Shown: piece by piece, positions 25,612 through 34,812 of the stretch
How the letters are laid out: each line of letters begins with the position of its first letter
How positions within the stretch are numbered: the first letter of the stretch is position 1
Origin: Nitrospira sp.
Lineage (GTDB): Bacteria > Nitrospirota > Nitrospiria > Nitrospirales > Nitrospiraceae
Assembly: GCA_024998625.1 (NCBI GenBank)
Contig: JACOEL010000010.1
Coordinates: 1-64,000 of the forward strand
Reading direction: 5' to 3'
DNA length: 64,000 nt
The notes under the pieces: model-generated
Told to the model about the DNA's origin: nothing
Database searches by the model: none
Seen by the model: only the letters and a program-made list of their open reading frames with translations
Made by a program: the position numbers and the translations under genes

Positions 25612-25719
25612 CGAGGACATGCCGGCACTCATGACATTTCGGCTTGCAGACTTGTGCTTCAACGCAGCCAAAGAGGTCAGACTGATTGATGCGAGAACCG
25701 TGACCGAACCGGTGGACAC

Positions 25720-26982
25720 ATGAGCTCACCCGATCAAGAGAAGTCCGTTCATTCGAATCGAGAAACACCAGAAGAGGAACATGTTGGCCGGCGGACATGG
25801 CTGACTAGCGCAGTGTCGGCAATGGGCCTTACGGCCGCTGGCTTGATCGTCCCGTCACTTCTGCCGGCCGCAGAACAGCACCACAGCGATCCCACACGAG
25901 TCCCAGGCCGCATTCCCAGTCCTTATGGCACTCGCGCACCGGGAGAAACCGCCCAGCGCCTGACAACCGCGACCCATTCACTGACGCCTCATCAAGTCCT
26001 GCACGGCATCATCACGCCGTCGGCCTTGCACTTCGAATGCCATCATAATGGTGTGCCGACGATCGACCCCGACCAGCATCGGCTGCTGATTCATGGTCTG
26101 GTCGAACGGCCGCTGACATTCTCCATGAACGAGATGATGCGGTTCCCTTCCGTCACCCGGACGCTGTTCATCGAATGCTCCGGCAATTCGGGAAAAGAAT
26201 GGAGCGGCCCGACGGGCAAGACGGTCCAGGAGACGCATGGGTTGATGAGCACGAGCGAATGGACCGGCGTGCCGCTCGCGACGGTCTTGGCGGAGGCAGG
26301 CATCAGAAGTGAGACTGCTTGGGTATTGGCCGAGGGCAGCGATGCCGCGGCCATGACACGTAGCCTGCCGCTTAAGGATGTCATCAAAGACGTGCTGCTG
26401 TGTTATGCCCAGAACGGCGAGAGGCTCAGACCCGAACAGGGCCATCCGCTCCGGCTGGTGATCCCCGGCTGGGAGGGCAACGCCTGCATCAAATGGCTGC
26501 GGCGTTTGAAGCTCGGCACGGCGCCGTTCATGACACGCGAAGAAACGTCTCGCTATACCGACCTGATGCCGGACGGCACGGCCAGACAGTTTACCTTCGT
26601 CATGGAGGCCAAGTCGGTGATTACGAGTCCCTCCGGCGGCCAGCGGATCGAGCCGGGCTTCGTTGAGATTCGCGGCCTCGCGTGGAGTGGTCGCGGCAAG
26701 ATTGCCACGGTCGAGGTCAGCACGGACGGGGGCGGGAGCTGGAAGCCGGCGCAACTTCAGGTGCCGATCCTGCCCATGTGCCACACTCGTTTTCGGTTCG
26801 GATGGTGGTGGAAGGGAGACGACGTGCTGCTCCAGAGCCGCTGCGCCGATGAGACCGGATACGTTCAACCGACCAGAGCCGCGCTGGTGGCCGCGCGCGG
26901 CGCCCACTCGTCCTACCACTACAACGCCATTCAGACGTGGAAGATTGCTCGTGACGGGCAGGTGACGAATGTACACATATAA
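25720..26982 (+). CDS. SoxC-like molybdenum sulfite dehydrogenase
   Basis: This 420-residue protein starts with a Tat signal (GRRTWLTSAVSAMGLTAAG, near 23-41), as expected for a molybdopterin enzyme exported folded. The sulfite oxidase domain has the Mo-ligand cysteine C153 (LFIECSGNSG), then the HPLRLVIPGWEGNACIKWL region, and a C-terminal Mo-co dimerisation domain. The next gene encodes a c-type cytochrome and overlaps by 14 bp. Together they fit a SoxCD/SorAB-type sulfite oxidation pair in the periplasm. Confidence 0.9.
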   Translation: MSSPDQEKSVHSNRETPEEEHVGRRTWLTSAVSAMGLTAAGLIVPSLLPAAEQHHSDPTRVPGRIPSPYGTRAPGETAQRLTTATHSLTPHQVLHGIITPSALHFECHHNGVPTIDPDQHRLLIHGLVERPLTFSMNEMMRFPSVTRTLFIECSGNSGKEWSGPTGKTVQETHGLMSTSEWTGVPLATVLAEAGIRSETAWVLAEGSDAAAMTRSLPLKDVIKDVLLCYAQNGERLRPEQGHPLRLVIPGWEGNACIKWLRRLKLGTAPFMTREETSRYTDLMPDGTARQFTFVMEAKSVITSPSGGQRIEPGFVEIRGLAWSGRGKIATVEVSTDGGGSWKPAQLQVPILPMCHTRFRFGWWWKGDDVLLQSRCADETGYVQPTRAALVAARGAHSSYHYNAIQTWKIARDGQVTNVHI

Positions 26983-27517
26983 CGCAGCGCTGGCCGTCGT
27001 CAGCATGACGCTGTTCGGCGGCGGGGTGGGCTTCGCCGAGGAGTCGGCATCGTACGGTTTCGGAAGACCGGCGACAGTGGTCGAGGTTCAAGCCTGGGAC
27101 ATCGACATCGGTCCGACCGGTTCGGGGCTGCCGCCTGGTCGAGGGACCGTGCCACAGGGGGCGATCACCTATGCCGGCAAGTGTGCATCCTGCCACGGCG
27201 CCACCGGGATTGAAGGGCTACAGACGCAACTTATCGGTGGTCAGGGTTCGTTGGCCACCGATCATCCGGTCAAAACCATCGGCAGCTTCTGGCCCTACGC
27301 GACCACTCTGTACGACTACATTCGTCGCGCCATGCCGTGGAACGCTCCGCAATCGCTCACGCCGGACGAGGTCTATGCCGTCGTCGCCTGGCTGTTGCAT
27401 CAGAACGGCATCATTCCCGCCGACATGATTATCGATGCGCAGACGCTTCCCGCTGTGAAGATCCCGAATCGAGGAGGGTTTGTCTCCGACCCGCGTCCGG
27501 ATGTCCCGTCTCGTTGA
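26969..27517 (+). CDS. SoxD/SorB-like cytochrome c
   Basis: This 182-residue protein has a signal peptide (about 23 residues, GFA-EE) and one haem motif CASCH at 72-76. A likely distal ligand is the methionine in RRAMPWNAPQSL. The LTPDEVYAVVAWLLHQNGII segment is typical of SoxD-type cytochromes. It overlaps the SoxC-like gene and should accept its electrons. Confidence 0.88.
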   Translation: MYTYNAALAVVSMTLFGGGVGFAEESASYGFGRPATVVEVQAWDIDIGPTGSGLPPGRGTVPQGAITYAGKCASCHGATGIEGLQTQLIGGQGSLATDHPVKTIGSFWPYATTLYDYIRRAMPWNAPQSLTPDEVYAVVAWLLHQNGIIPADMIIDAQTLPAVKIPNRGGFVSDPRPDVPSR

Positions 27518-27550
27518 TGGCCCGAGGCTCCACCTGGTTGTTGCCCCTCG

Positions 27551-28318
27551 TTATTCCAACCTTTTCTTGAACGCAATATCCCCGTAATAGGCCTCAGCTG
27601 ATTCGCCCGTGTTGTCCGTATCCGTCATGATCGCCACGCCGGAAATCATGGGAGGGTCTTGGCCGAAGGCCCGCTTGTAGTCTTCATAGACGTTGCGTGT
27701 TTCCGTGATCCAGGTATTGAGCTTGGTCGAACCGCTTTCCACCACGATCATCTGCACCTGATCGGTAAAGGGATTCGGCACGACGGCGCCTACCGGCGCC
27801 CGGCTTTCCCAGATATAGTTGATGGCGCCCAGCGGCGGATATTGGCCATAGATCAGTTTGGCGGCTTCGTACTTCGCCTTCCCGAAGAGGCCGACTTTCC
27901 GACTGTCGTATTGAAACGTGACATAAATACGGGCTGGATAATCGTCTCCCTCTTTCTTGGCCACATCGCCGCCGTTCAAGACGTTCGAGACCTTCCACTG
28001 CCATTGAATGATCGGATAGTCCTTCGGATCGATCAGGACTTCTTTTGTCAATCCTGAAGAGGCGGCCTGGCTGGTTGCTTTGACGGCGACGCGGTCGCCG
28101 TCCTTCACGAGGCGATAGGTCGTGTGCTGGGGAATCTTGGGAAAGGTAAGCGGCTTCCAGCCGTCAGGCCAGGGGCCATCAGGGGTTTTCGAAGTAAACG
28201 AACCGATCTCGATGGCGATCGGAGGTTCGGCCTGCAACCGGGGCGGCTGGCCGAGGTCGAGTCCGAGGAGGGCGAACAATGCGATGCTGACTATCACGGG
28301 TGTTCTCTGTCGTGTCAT
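27551..28318 (-). CDS. DUF3047 exported protein
   Basis: This 255-residue protein has a signal peptide (about 30 residues) and the DUF3047 body: WKPLTFPKIPQHTTYRLV, then IIQWQWKVSNVLNGGDVAKKEGDDYPARIYVTF. A NYIWESRAP segment and the end DTDNTGESAEAYYGDI follow. This family is periplasmic, jelly-roll-like and of unknown function. It converges with the soxD-like gene and is about 50 bp beyond the end of the flavin reductase gene, both on the minus strand. Confidence 0.85.
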   Translation of the reverse strand: MTRQRTPVIVSIALFALLGLDLGQPPRLQAEPPIAIEIGSFTSKTPDGPWPDGWKPLTFPKIPQHTTYRLVKDGDRVAVKATSQAASSGLTKEVLIDPKDYPIIQWQWKVSNVLNGGDVAKKEGDDYPARIYVTFQYDSRKVGLFGKAKYEAAKLIYGQYPPLGAINYIWESRAPVGAVVPNPFTDQVQMIVVESGSTKLNTWITETRNVYEDYKRAFGQDPPMISGVAIMTDTDNTGESAEAYYGDIAFKKRLE

Positions 28319-28369
28319 GCGCCACGTCCTTTAGTCACGGTGTGAGATGTTTTGATACGGCGGCAGCTC

Positions 28370-29923
28370 CTACTTCCTCATCCATGAAAACCACTTACCC
28401 AAGATGTGCTGTTGGCCAGCGGTGAAGGTGGTTTTTCGCCACGCGTTGGCGACCTTCTTCACGACTTCACCTTGTGTCGGATACGGGTGGATGGTGGATG
28501 CCAACGTCTTCAGGCCCAGCCCCGCTTTCATGGCAAGCGTGAACTCATTGATCAAATCGCCGGCATGGGCCGCGACGATCGTGGCCCCCCAAATGCGATC
28601 CGTCCCTGCCTCCACATGGACCTTTGCAAAGCCCTCTGTGTCTCCGTCGAGCACCGCCCGGTCCACCTCGTCTAAGCGATGGGTGAATGTCTCTACCTTG
28701 TGCCCCTTCTCCTTCGCCTCAGCTTCGTACAGACCGACGTGGGCGATCTCCGGATCGGTGTAGGTCGCCCAGGGAATGACCAGCGAACTGACCCGCGCTG
28801 TGCCGAGCCCGAAGGGATGGGGAAAGAGCGCGTTCTGAATGACGATCTGGGCCATGGCGTCCGCCGCATGCGTGAACTTGTAGCGGGAGCAAATGTCGCC
28901 GGCCGCATAGATATTCGGATTGGTCGTGCGGAGGTGGTCGTCGACCGTGACGCCCGCCTTGTCATAGCCGACACCGGCGGCTTCCAAGCCAAGCCCGTCC
29001 ACGTTCGGCGTACGCCCGGCGCCCACGAGAATCTCGTCGACCGTAATATCGTACGCCCGGCCATGCGAGCCACCCGTCAGCCGCTTGCCGGTCTCCGTCT
29101 TCTGGATCGTCAACTCCTTGCCGCAACAGAATAAGGTCACACCGTCGCGAACCAGGGCTTTCTCAACAATGTCCGCCGCATCGCGATCTTCGTTCGGCAT
29201 GATCCCGTGCAACGCCTCAATCAGATACACCTGACTGCCGAACCGGGCGAAGGCTTGCGCCAGCTCACAGCCGATGGGTCCCGCGCCGATGATCGCCAGT
29301 CTCGCCGGCAACTCGGTCAGCGAAAAGACGGTTTCGTTGGTCAGATAGCCAGCTTCCTGTAACCCTGAGATGGGTGGAGCAGAGGCCCGCGCGCCGGTGC
29401 AGATGGCGGCTTTGGCAAAGTCTAACGTCGCGCTGCCGACTTGAACGGTCTGCGCGCTCGTGAATTGGGCCTGGCCCAGGTACACATCGACACCCAGGCC
29501 GGTAAACCGCTGGGCCGAATCTGTCCGGCCGAGTTGGGCGCGCAATGTCCGCATGCGCGTCATGACGGCGGGGAAATCCTCCTTCGCCTCGCCGGAGAAG
29601 CGGAGGCCGAACTCTTCACCTCGCCGCACATCCGCCCAGGCCCGCGAGGCCCGGATCAAGGCTTTGGACGGTACGCAGCCGACATTCAAGCAATCCCCGC
29701 CCATCAGGTGCCGTTCGATCAGCGCGACTTTCGCACCCAACCCGGCCGCGATGGCCGCTGTCACCAGCCCGGCCGCTCCGCCTCCAATGACCACCAGGTT
29801 ATATTGACCGGTCGGTGTCGGGTTCACCCAATGAGGCGGATGGACGTAGTTGATCAAGCGTTGATTTTGTTCATCGTCGGGTAGCATCACGTTGGAAGGA
29901 ACAGTCTTTTCAGGCGCGCTCAT
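28370..29923 (-). CDS. Flavin disulfide oxidoreductase (mercuric-reductase-like)
   Basis: This 517-residue FAD/NAD(P)H enzyme has GGGAAGLVTAAIAAGLGAKV at the FAD site, the redox-active pair GGDCLNVGCVPSK, the second Rossmann motif GAGPIGCELAQAFA and a C-terminal dimerisation domain (HPYPTQGEVVKK). It lacks the N-terminal HMA domain and the C-terminal vicinal cysteines of true MerA (it ends WFSWMRK), so mercury reduction is not supported. ATG 29923 has AAAGGA upstream. It follows a TVP38-type gene, a common pairing. Confidence 0.88.
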   Translation of the reverse strand: MSAPEKTVPSNVMLPDDEQNQRLINYVHPPHWVNPTPTGQYNLVVIGGGAAGLVTAAIAAGLGAKVALIERHLMGGDCLNVGCVPSKALIRASRAWADVRRGEEFGLRFSGEAKEDFPAVMTRMRTLRAQLGRTDSAQRFTGLGVDVYLGQAQFTSAQTVQVGSATLDFAKAAICTGARASAPPISGLQEAGYLTNETVFSLTELPARLAIIGAGPIGCELAQAFARFGSQVYLIEALHGIMPNEDRDAADIVEKALVRDGVTLFCCGKELTIQKTETGKRLTGGSHGRAYDITVDEILVGAGRTPNVDGLGLEAAGVGYDKAGVTVDDHLRTTNPNIYAAGDICSRYKFTHAADAMAQIVIQNALFPHPFGLGTARVSSLVIPWATYTDPEIAHVGLYEAEAKEKGHKVETFTHRLDEVDRAVLDGDTEGFAKVHVEAGTDRIWGATIVAAHAGDLINEFTLAMKAGLGLKTLASTIHPYPTQGEVVKKVANAWRKTTFTAGQQHILGKWFSWMRK

Positions 29924-29966
29924 GGGCGGGGTCCTTTCGGGTTGATGAGGGGGCATCGAGTCTCGT

Positions 29967-30785
29967 TCATGGGTGAGAGGGAGCCTCTGTACGATTCACC
30001 GGTTCAACCGGCTTGCCGGCGAATCGCCGGTACAGCATCTGCACCAGGGCGAGTAGTCCCAGCAAGGTGAACGCCAGGATCACGTGGGGTGAGGCAATTT
30101 CCTTGAGTGAATTGATCGTGCCCAACTGACGCCCGGCGTAGGCATAGACGAAGCTGCCGGGCACAATGCCCAGGGCCGTCGCGAGTACATAGGTACCGAG
30201 GCGAACCCGGGTCAGGCCCGACACCAAGTTGACCAGGAAGAACGGAAATAGGGGAACGAGCCGGAGCGTCACGAGGTAGCTGAACGCATTTTTTGCAAAC
30301 CCCTCTTGAATCGGACCCAGCTTCTGGCCGAACCTCTGCTCGACCCACCCGCGTAAGAGATAGCGGGCCGTCAAGAACGCGAGCGTGGCCCCGCTGGTCG
30401 CCCCGAGATTGACGAAGACGGTTCCCAACAGACTCCCGAACAGAAAGCCTCCCGTGAGGGTCAGAATCGTGGCGCCGGGAAGAGACAAACCGGTCACCAG
30501 GCTGTAGGTGGCGATGAAGCTCGCCACGGCGGCGGCGCGATGTTCGTCAGTGAAGGCCAAGAGCCGGTCTCGGTTCGTCTTCACCGTCTCCAGTGTGAGA
30601 TACGCATCCAGGTCAAACCAGAAGAATGCGCCGATCGCGAGTCCGATCGCTGCGGCGAAGATAATTTTTCCGAAGCGTGCCCCATTCGCTGATGTGGATG
30701 GCAACGAGGCCGGATGAGATGGTGATGTCGGCTGTGCCGTCTCGCACGTGCACGAATGTTCTCCTGCACACGATATGTCCTTCAT
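29967..30785 (-). CDS. TVP38/TMEM64 (DedA superfamily) membrane protein
   Basis: This 272-residue protein has a cysteine-rich cytoplasmic start (DISCAGEHSCTCE) and about six membrane segments. The VTT domain has GATILTLTGGFLFGSLLGT and a FLTARYLLRGWVE region, then RLVPLFPFFLVNLVSG. Relatives are lipid or anion handling proteins. ATG 30785 has GAAGGGAG upstream. It is first in a two-gene unit with the flavin reductase, and a Crp-like site lies 118 bp before its start. Confidence 0.85.
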   Translation of the reverse strand: MKDISCAGEHSCTCETAQPTSPSHPASLPSTSANGARFGKIIFAAAIGLAIGAFFWFDLDAYLTLETVKTNRDRLLAFTDEHRAAAVASFIATYSLVTGLSLPGATILTLTGGFLFGSLLGTVFVNLGATSGATLAFLTARYLLRGWVEQRFGQKLGPIQEGFAKNAFSYLVTLRLVPLFPFFLVNLVSGLTRVRLGTYVLATALGIVPGSFVYAYAGRQLGTINSLKEIASPHVILAFTLLGLLALVQMLYRRFAGKPVEPVNRTEAPSHP

Positions 30786-30902
30786 GAGGCTCCCTTCTAT
30801 TGACGGACTGAAGCGTGGCGCCGGTTCTGTTTTAGCTCGGTTTTCATGAGGGATAGGTGACTTCGTCATGCCTCCACAGTACCGGACTTCGGGATGAGAT
30901 TC

Positions 30903-30918
30903 TGTGAGCTAATTCACA
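30903..30918. promoter_or_regulatory. Crp/Fnr-like palindrome
   Basis: TGTGAG-CTAA-TTCACA lies 118 bp upstream of the TVP38 gene and in the gap behind the unknown gene 31009-32370. Confidence 0.6.
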
Positions 30919-31008
30919 ATGCAGAACGGAAGGGAGGTCAAGACGGCGCGCCACTCACGGAGCGGAGTTCCCGCCCTATCGCCCGGCTCAGGCGCCGGGC
31001 GATGGGTT

Positions 31009-32370
31009 CTATGAACGTTGTGGCAGTGCGAGGACGAAATGATTCAGCAAGGCATGCCGTTCGTAGCTGAGCAGATAGAGATGGAGAATCGAAAAATCAT
31101 CGGCATCCCAATGGAGCAGCGGCCCATCCAGGCCGATGGCATGGTGGTCGAGCCAACGGTCTTGTGCGTCGAGATGGAATCCATAGAACGTACGGTGGAT
31201 CGGAGGACTTGCCACGACCTGTTCATACGACTCAAAGAAGCCGGGGTTGCCGATACCAAGGGGAACCTGCCAGCCACGGTCGTACTGTTCCGGGGACGCG
31301 ACCGGAATCGTGGCCCAATCGAGCCCGCCGAGAATCAGGCGCGTCGGTTCGCCGGTCTGTGAGCTGCGAAAGTCGAGTTCGATCTCAAAGAGAGAGGGTG
31401 TTCCTCCGGATAGTTTCACCTGCCGTATCAAGGTCCCAGTCAACTCGGCAAGATAATGCAATTGAGTCTCTCGTGGATGGGCGCGGGAGTAGCGTCCAGG
31501 CGGAATAAAACTCGCGAACCGCACCGGTCCGCTGTACCAATCGCGATAGGTGGCGGCGACCGGCGTGAGAATGTTTGTTCGCTTCCGACGTTGTTCGCCA
31601 TTCGCAGCCACTGGTTCATTCCACCGTGCTGTGGCCAGGATTGGCCATTCCCGCTCAACCGTCCTGAGCCGATCCAGTCGAACCGGCGTCCCTGACGGAT
31701 CGACCCAGTGCTCGAGCGACCACCAGTAGGACCAATACGATAGTCCGTTCACCTGTTCAAATAGCTGCTTGTACAATCCGAGGGGGAACGTGAACCACAC
31801 ATGTTCATAGACGCGCTCTTCGCCATCTTCCGTCGTGAACAACAACAATTCCCACAAACCCGCGTTCAAACAGTTACGCGCGAGATCCACACGGGTCAGC
31901 GCTCGTTGCTCGAACCCGTCTCCGCCTTCGCGTACGTCAAGAAGGGGTGAGGGGCGATCAAATCGGACCTGTTGCCGGTTCCATTCCCGGTCGATCAACC
32001 CGATTGTCGTTAAATCCGGATCGATCTTCGCCCAGGGGGGAACGGCTGCAACGACATGCGCGAGGTCGACATCGGTCAGTTCGATGGCTGCGGATTTCGG
32101 CGAAGCGGGTTCGAGGAGGAAGCGGAAACGAGTGCCGTCCAGTTGCTCGACGATCATTTGCCGGTGAGAATACGTGCCGAAGACCGGACTCGTCTTCTCC
32201 GGATTTTCTGGATAGGCGTCTTTCGAGAATGCCGTCAGGGCAACAGTTTGCTGAGGCCGGTCGTCATAGCGAAGGGCGAACCAGGCAGATCCCGCAATTG
32301 CGACGATCGCGAGGCAGGCCAGCGACGCAATCGTCGCTCGTCTCTTGCCGCGAGCGGCTGGTGAGGCCAT
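31009..32370 (-). CDS. Unrecognised membrane-anchored protein
   Basis: This 453-residue protein has one N-terminal membrane segment (near 14-30) and a large, aromatic-rich outer domain with no known motif recognised. Visible blocks are RMQ-type beta sequence in the first 120 residues, YWSYWWSLEHWVDPSG in the centre, and DHHAIGLDGPLLHWDADDF near the end. The ATG 32370 start has GGAG about ten bases upstream. It is divergent from the Crp/Fnr gene, with a Crp-like site between them. Confidence 0.65.
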   Translation of the reverse strand: MASPAARGKRRATIASLACLAIVAIAGSAWFALRYDDRPQQTVALTAFSKDAYPENPEKTSPVFGTYSHRQMIVEQLDGTRFRFLLEPASPKSAAIELTDVDLAHVVAAVPPWAKIDPDLTTIGLIDREWNRQQVRFDRPSPLLDVREGGDGFEQRALTRVDLARNCLNAGLWELLLFTTEDGEERVYEHVWFTFPLGLYKQLFEQVNGLSYWSYWWSLEHWVDPSGTPVRLDRLRTVEREWPILATARWNEPVAANGEQRRKRTNILTPVAATYRDWYSGPVRFASFIPPGRYSRAHPRETQLHYLAELTGTLIRQVKLSGGTPSLFEIELDFRSSQTGEPTRLILGGLDWATIPVASPEQYDRGWQVPLGIGNPGFFESYEQVVASPPIHRTFYGFHLDAQDRWLDHHAIGLDGPLLHWDADDFSILHLYLLSYERHALLNHFVLALPQRS

Positions 32371-32531
32371 GGCCCTTATGCTCCAAGGTGAGGTCGCATA
32401 CAGCACCGACGGACAGAGTGGCTGACTATAGCGGGATTGAAGCCTCGGTTGCGAGATGGGACCGTGGAGGCACCAGGCCAGTCCAGAGTGGCAGATAGCC
32501 TTGTGCCCTGGCGTTGCCGGTCGGCTGGAAC

Positions 32532-32547
32532 TGTAAGCTACCTCACA
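32532..32547. promoter_or_regulatory. Crp/Fnr-like palindrome at the regulator's own promoter
   Basis: TGTAAG-CTAC-CTCACA lies 104 bp upstream of the Crp/Fnr gene (32652) and 162 bp from the divergent start at 32370. It suggests autoregulation. Confidence 0.6.
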
Positions 32548-32651
32548 GTTTGTTCCGGGCCAGATCGAAGACAATCTTGATTGGATGATTCAGCGGTTGC
32601 CTTCATGCAGGCAACCGAGTAGGCTCATACCATCTCAGTGAGCCAATTCTG

Positions 32652-33353
32652 ATGAACCAACCAGACACCGCTCCCAACAAACTTTGGTTCCTCAAGCACA
32701 TTCGACTTTTCGACGGGATTTCTCCTTCCGAAATGCAGGAAATGGAGAAGATTACCCGCATGGAAGAGGTTAAGAAGCGGCAGCCCTTGTACCTCCCTGG
32801 CGATCCGAGCAGCAATGTGTATCTCCTCAAAAAGGGGCGCGTCAAAATCGCCAATACGGCCTCAAGCGGGAAGGAAGTCACCTTCGACATCTTGGATCCA
32901 GGAGAAATCTTTGGTGAGCTTGATGTATTGGAAGATGCCCCCCGCTCGACTTCGGCGGAAACTCTCGATGACGCGCTCATCTGCGTCATTCCACGAAAAG
33001 ATTTCGATCAATACTTAGCCATGCACCCGACCGTGATGTTCAAGCTGACTAAGCTCATCGGTCTGCGGCTCAAAAAAATCCAGAGCCGCGTCGAGGATCT
33101 GGTTTTCCGCGATGTGCCGGCCCGCCTCGCCCATCTACTTGTAGAGCTGAGCAAAACCGAGGGGGTTGCTGAGAAGCAAGGTATTCGACTCAAGGTGAAG
33201 TTGACCCACCAGGAAATGGCCAACCTCATCGGTTGTAGCCGGGAGACGGTGAGTAGCACGCTTGGACAGTTCCGCGATGAGGGGCTTCTTCAACTCGATG
33301 GCCGGACCATGACGATTCTGGACCTCAAAGGGTTGTCCAGACTGCTTGGTTGA
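32652..33353 (+). CDS. Crp/Fnr-family transcriptional regulator
   Basis: This 233-residue protein has a cyclic-nucleotide-binding-fold domain (about 15-130; GRVKIANTASSGKEV and the loop GEIFGELDVLEDAPRS), a long dimer helix, and a C-terminal winged helix with recognition helix GCSRETVSSTLGQF at about 194-207. The R-E pair is the one CRP uses to read TGTGA. It has no Fnr-type N-terminal cysteines, so it is not an iron-sulfur oxygen sensor; the effector is unknown. Ten TGTRAG-N4-CTYACA-like sites, including one at its own promoter, may be its targets. Confidence 0.9.
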   Translation: MNQPDTAPNKLWFLKHIRLFDGISPSEMQEMEKITRMEEVKKRQPLYLPGDPSSNVYLLKKGRVKIANTASSGKEVTFDILDPGEIFGELDVLEDAPRSTSAETLDDALICVIPRKDFDQYLAMHPTVMFKLTKLIGLRLKKIQSRVEDLVFRDVPARLAHLLVELSKTEGVAEKQGIRLKVKLTHQEMANLIGCSRETVSSTLGQFRDEGLLQLDGRTMTILDLKGLSRLLG

Positions 33354-33421
33354 TATGGTTTCCCTCAGGCGACTCTCCTCCAGGGCGACGTGAGGTCCTC
33401 CGCTCATGCCAGCTGCCTCAG

Positions 33422-34333
33422 TCATTCCCGAATCGCCTTCGCCCGCTTCTGCAAATACGCGTTACGCACCGCCGCATAGAGATCGAGCGTCGCTTCCTCC
33501 ACGCCTTGGAATTTCTCCAGATTGAGGGCTCGGTCATTGGTAATTTCTCCGACACGCCTGCCCAGCTGGATCACGGAGGTCGTGGTCCGATTTTTATGGG
33601 CGATGGCCGAGGGCACCCCCTGGATCTCGATGAGCGGCAAGACGAGCCAGTTGATGGGGTCGAGAAAGATGTCCGCGAGGTATCCAACCCCGTCGCGGAG
33701 CGTGAGAGGCGGCAGAAGGGGAAGTACGAGGTACGGACCCGGTGGGACACCATAGTAGCCGAGCGTCTGACCGGTATCCTCTTCTGGCGTCCGCAAATTC
33801 ATCCGGGTGGCGATATCCAGGAACCCGCCCGCGCCGAGTGTGGAGTTCACAAGGAATCGTCCGGTTTCCATACCGGCCCCCGTGACTTTGCCCTGAAAGA
33901 CATTGTTCACGAAGCGAGGCACGAAACGAAGATTGTAGAAGAAGTTGCTGACTCCGATTTGGACCGCATCGGGCACGAGAAGATTGTAGCCTTGAGCGGC
34001 CGGTTTCAACACGAAGCGGTCCGCCTTGCGGTTGAATTCGAACATCGTGCTGTTGAACGATTCCCACGGGTCGTACTCGCCATCCGAGGGTTCCTCCGAC
34101 TTGGCAAAGGGATCGAAAAACTCATCGCGGTCCGATGCTGCGCCCGCCGACGAGTCTGCTTTTTTGATCGAAGCAGGCCGCGTCTCCGAGACGGCGGACC
34201 GGTTCGCCTGATCACTGGGTTGAAGAGCCGCAGGAGTCGTGCTGCAGCCTGTGATCCCCAGGCTGATCGCTACAACAAGGGAGAGCTCCCATCTTGCGAC
34301 CAGCCACCCACGAACGCCATGCACGATCCTCAT
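33422..34333 (-). CDS. mlaA: MlaA/VacJ-family outer-membrane lipoprotein
   Basis: This 303-residue protein has a lipoprotein signal with lipobox ITGC (near 26-29). The MlaA domain shows DPWESFNSTMFEFNRKADRFVL (split here near 85-106), then RFVPRFVNNVFQGKV, and ETGRFLVNSTLGAGGFLDIA. The family removes mislocated phospholipids from the outer membrane. The region between lipobox and domain is long and disordered. ATG 34333 overlaps the stop of the DUF2934 gene. Confidence 0.9.
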   Translation of the reverse strand: MRIVHGVRGWLVARWELSLVVAISLGITGCSTTPAALQPSDQANRSAVSETRPASIKKADSSAGAASDRDEFFDPFAKSEEPSDGEYDPWESFNSTMFEFNRKADRFVLKPAAQGYNLLVPDAVQIGVSNFFYNLRFVPRFVNNVFQGKVTGAGMETGRFLVNSTLGAGGFLDIATRMNLRTPEEDTGQTLGYYGVPPGPYLVLPLLPPLTLRDGVGYLADIFLDPINWLVLPLIEIQGVPSAIAHKNRTTTSVIQLGRRVGEITNDRALNLEKFQGVEEATLDLYAAVRNAYLQKRAKAIRE

Positions 34334-34524
34334 CGCTTGGATCGTCCTTCGACGCGCTCGAGCACCCGCCGTTCGGCCTCGGCCCAATGTTCGAGATCGT
34401 GGCCGTGCTCGTAGCCGCACAGGCAGTAGAGTTCGTACGCCAACTTCTGAATCTCCTCCTCCAAAGGAGCCTGATTCGCTTGTACCGGCTGCACCGCCGC
34501 AGATTTCTTATGGGTGGCTGCCAT
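34330..34524 (-). CDS. Small DUF2934 protein
   Basis: This 64-residue protein contains EEEIQKLAYELYCLCGYE followed by HGHDLEHWAEAERRVLE, the DUF2934 pattern (a short helix pair, function unknown). AGGGAGGT 7 bp before ATG 34524 decides the start. It overlaps mlaA and is probably co-transcribed. Confidence 0.75.
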   Translation of the reverse strand: MAATHKKSAAVQPVQANQAPLEEEIQKLAYELYCLCGYEHGHDLEHWAEAERRVLERVEGRSKR

Positions 34525-34616
34525 TGTCTGACCTCCCTTCATGAAGTGTGATCCCATTGACTGGGCCATGGTTTGTTCGAGCGTGCCTCAGGCTATCACT
34601 CGTGCCTCTTTCACTC

Positions 34617-34632
34617 TGTTACCTGGTTCACA
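34617..34632. promoter_or_regulatory. Crp/Fnr-like palindrome
   Basis: TGTTAC-CTGG-TTCACA lies 93 bp upstream of the DUF2934-mlaA pair. Confidence 0.5.
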
Positions 34633-34812
34633 CTTTGAAGGTTTTTTAATGTGATGGACGGTCTGTTCAGGAGATTCTGTTCCAGGGCCCGAAGCAGAGG
34701 GTGTCTTACGGCCTCGGAAGCGAAGTAGGACCTGGCGCCTGTCGGCGATGCCGGGTAGGCACAGGAGGCTGCTGGTCAGAGATGCAGCTCGGTGAGGGAG
34801 AGTCCGTCGTCG

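Noticed and set aside
28370-29923. Mercuric reductase MerA
   Set aside because: The HMA domain and the C-terminal cysteine pair of MerA are absent; only a general flavin disulfide reductase is supported.
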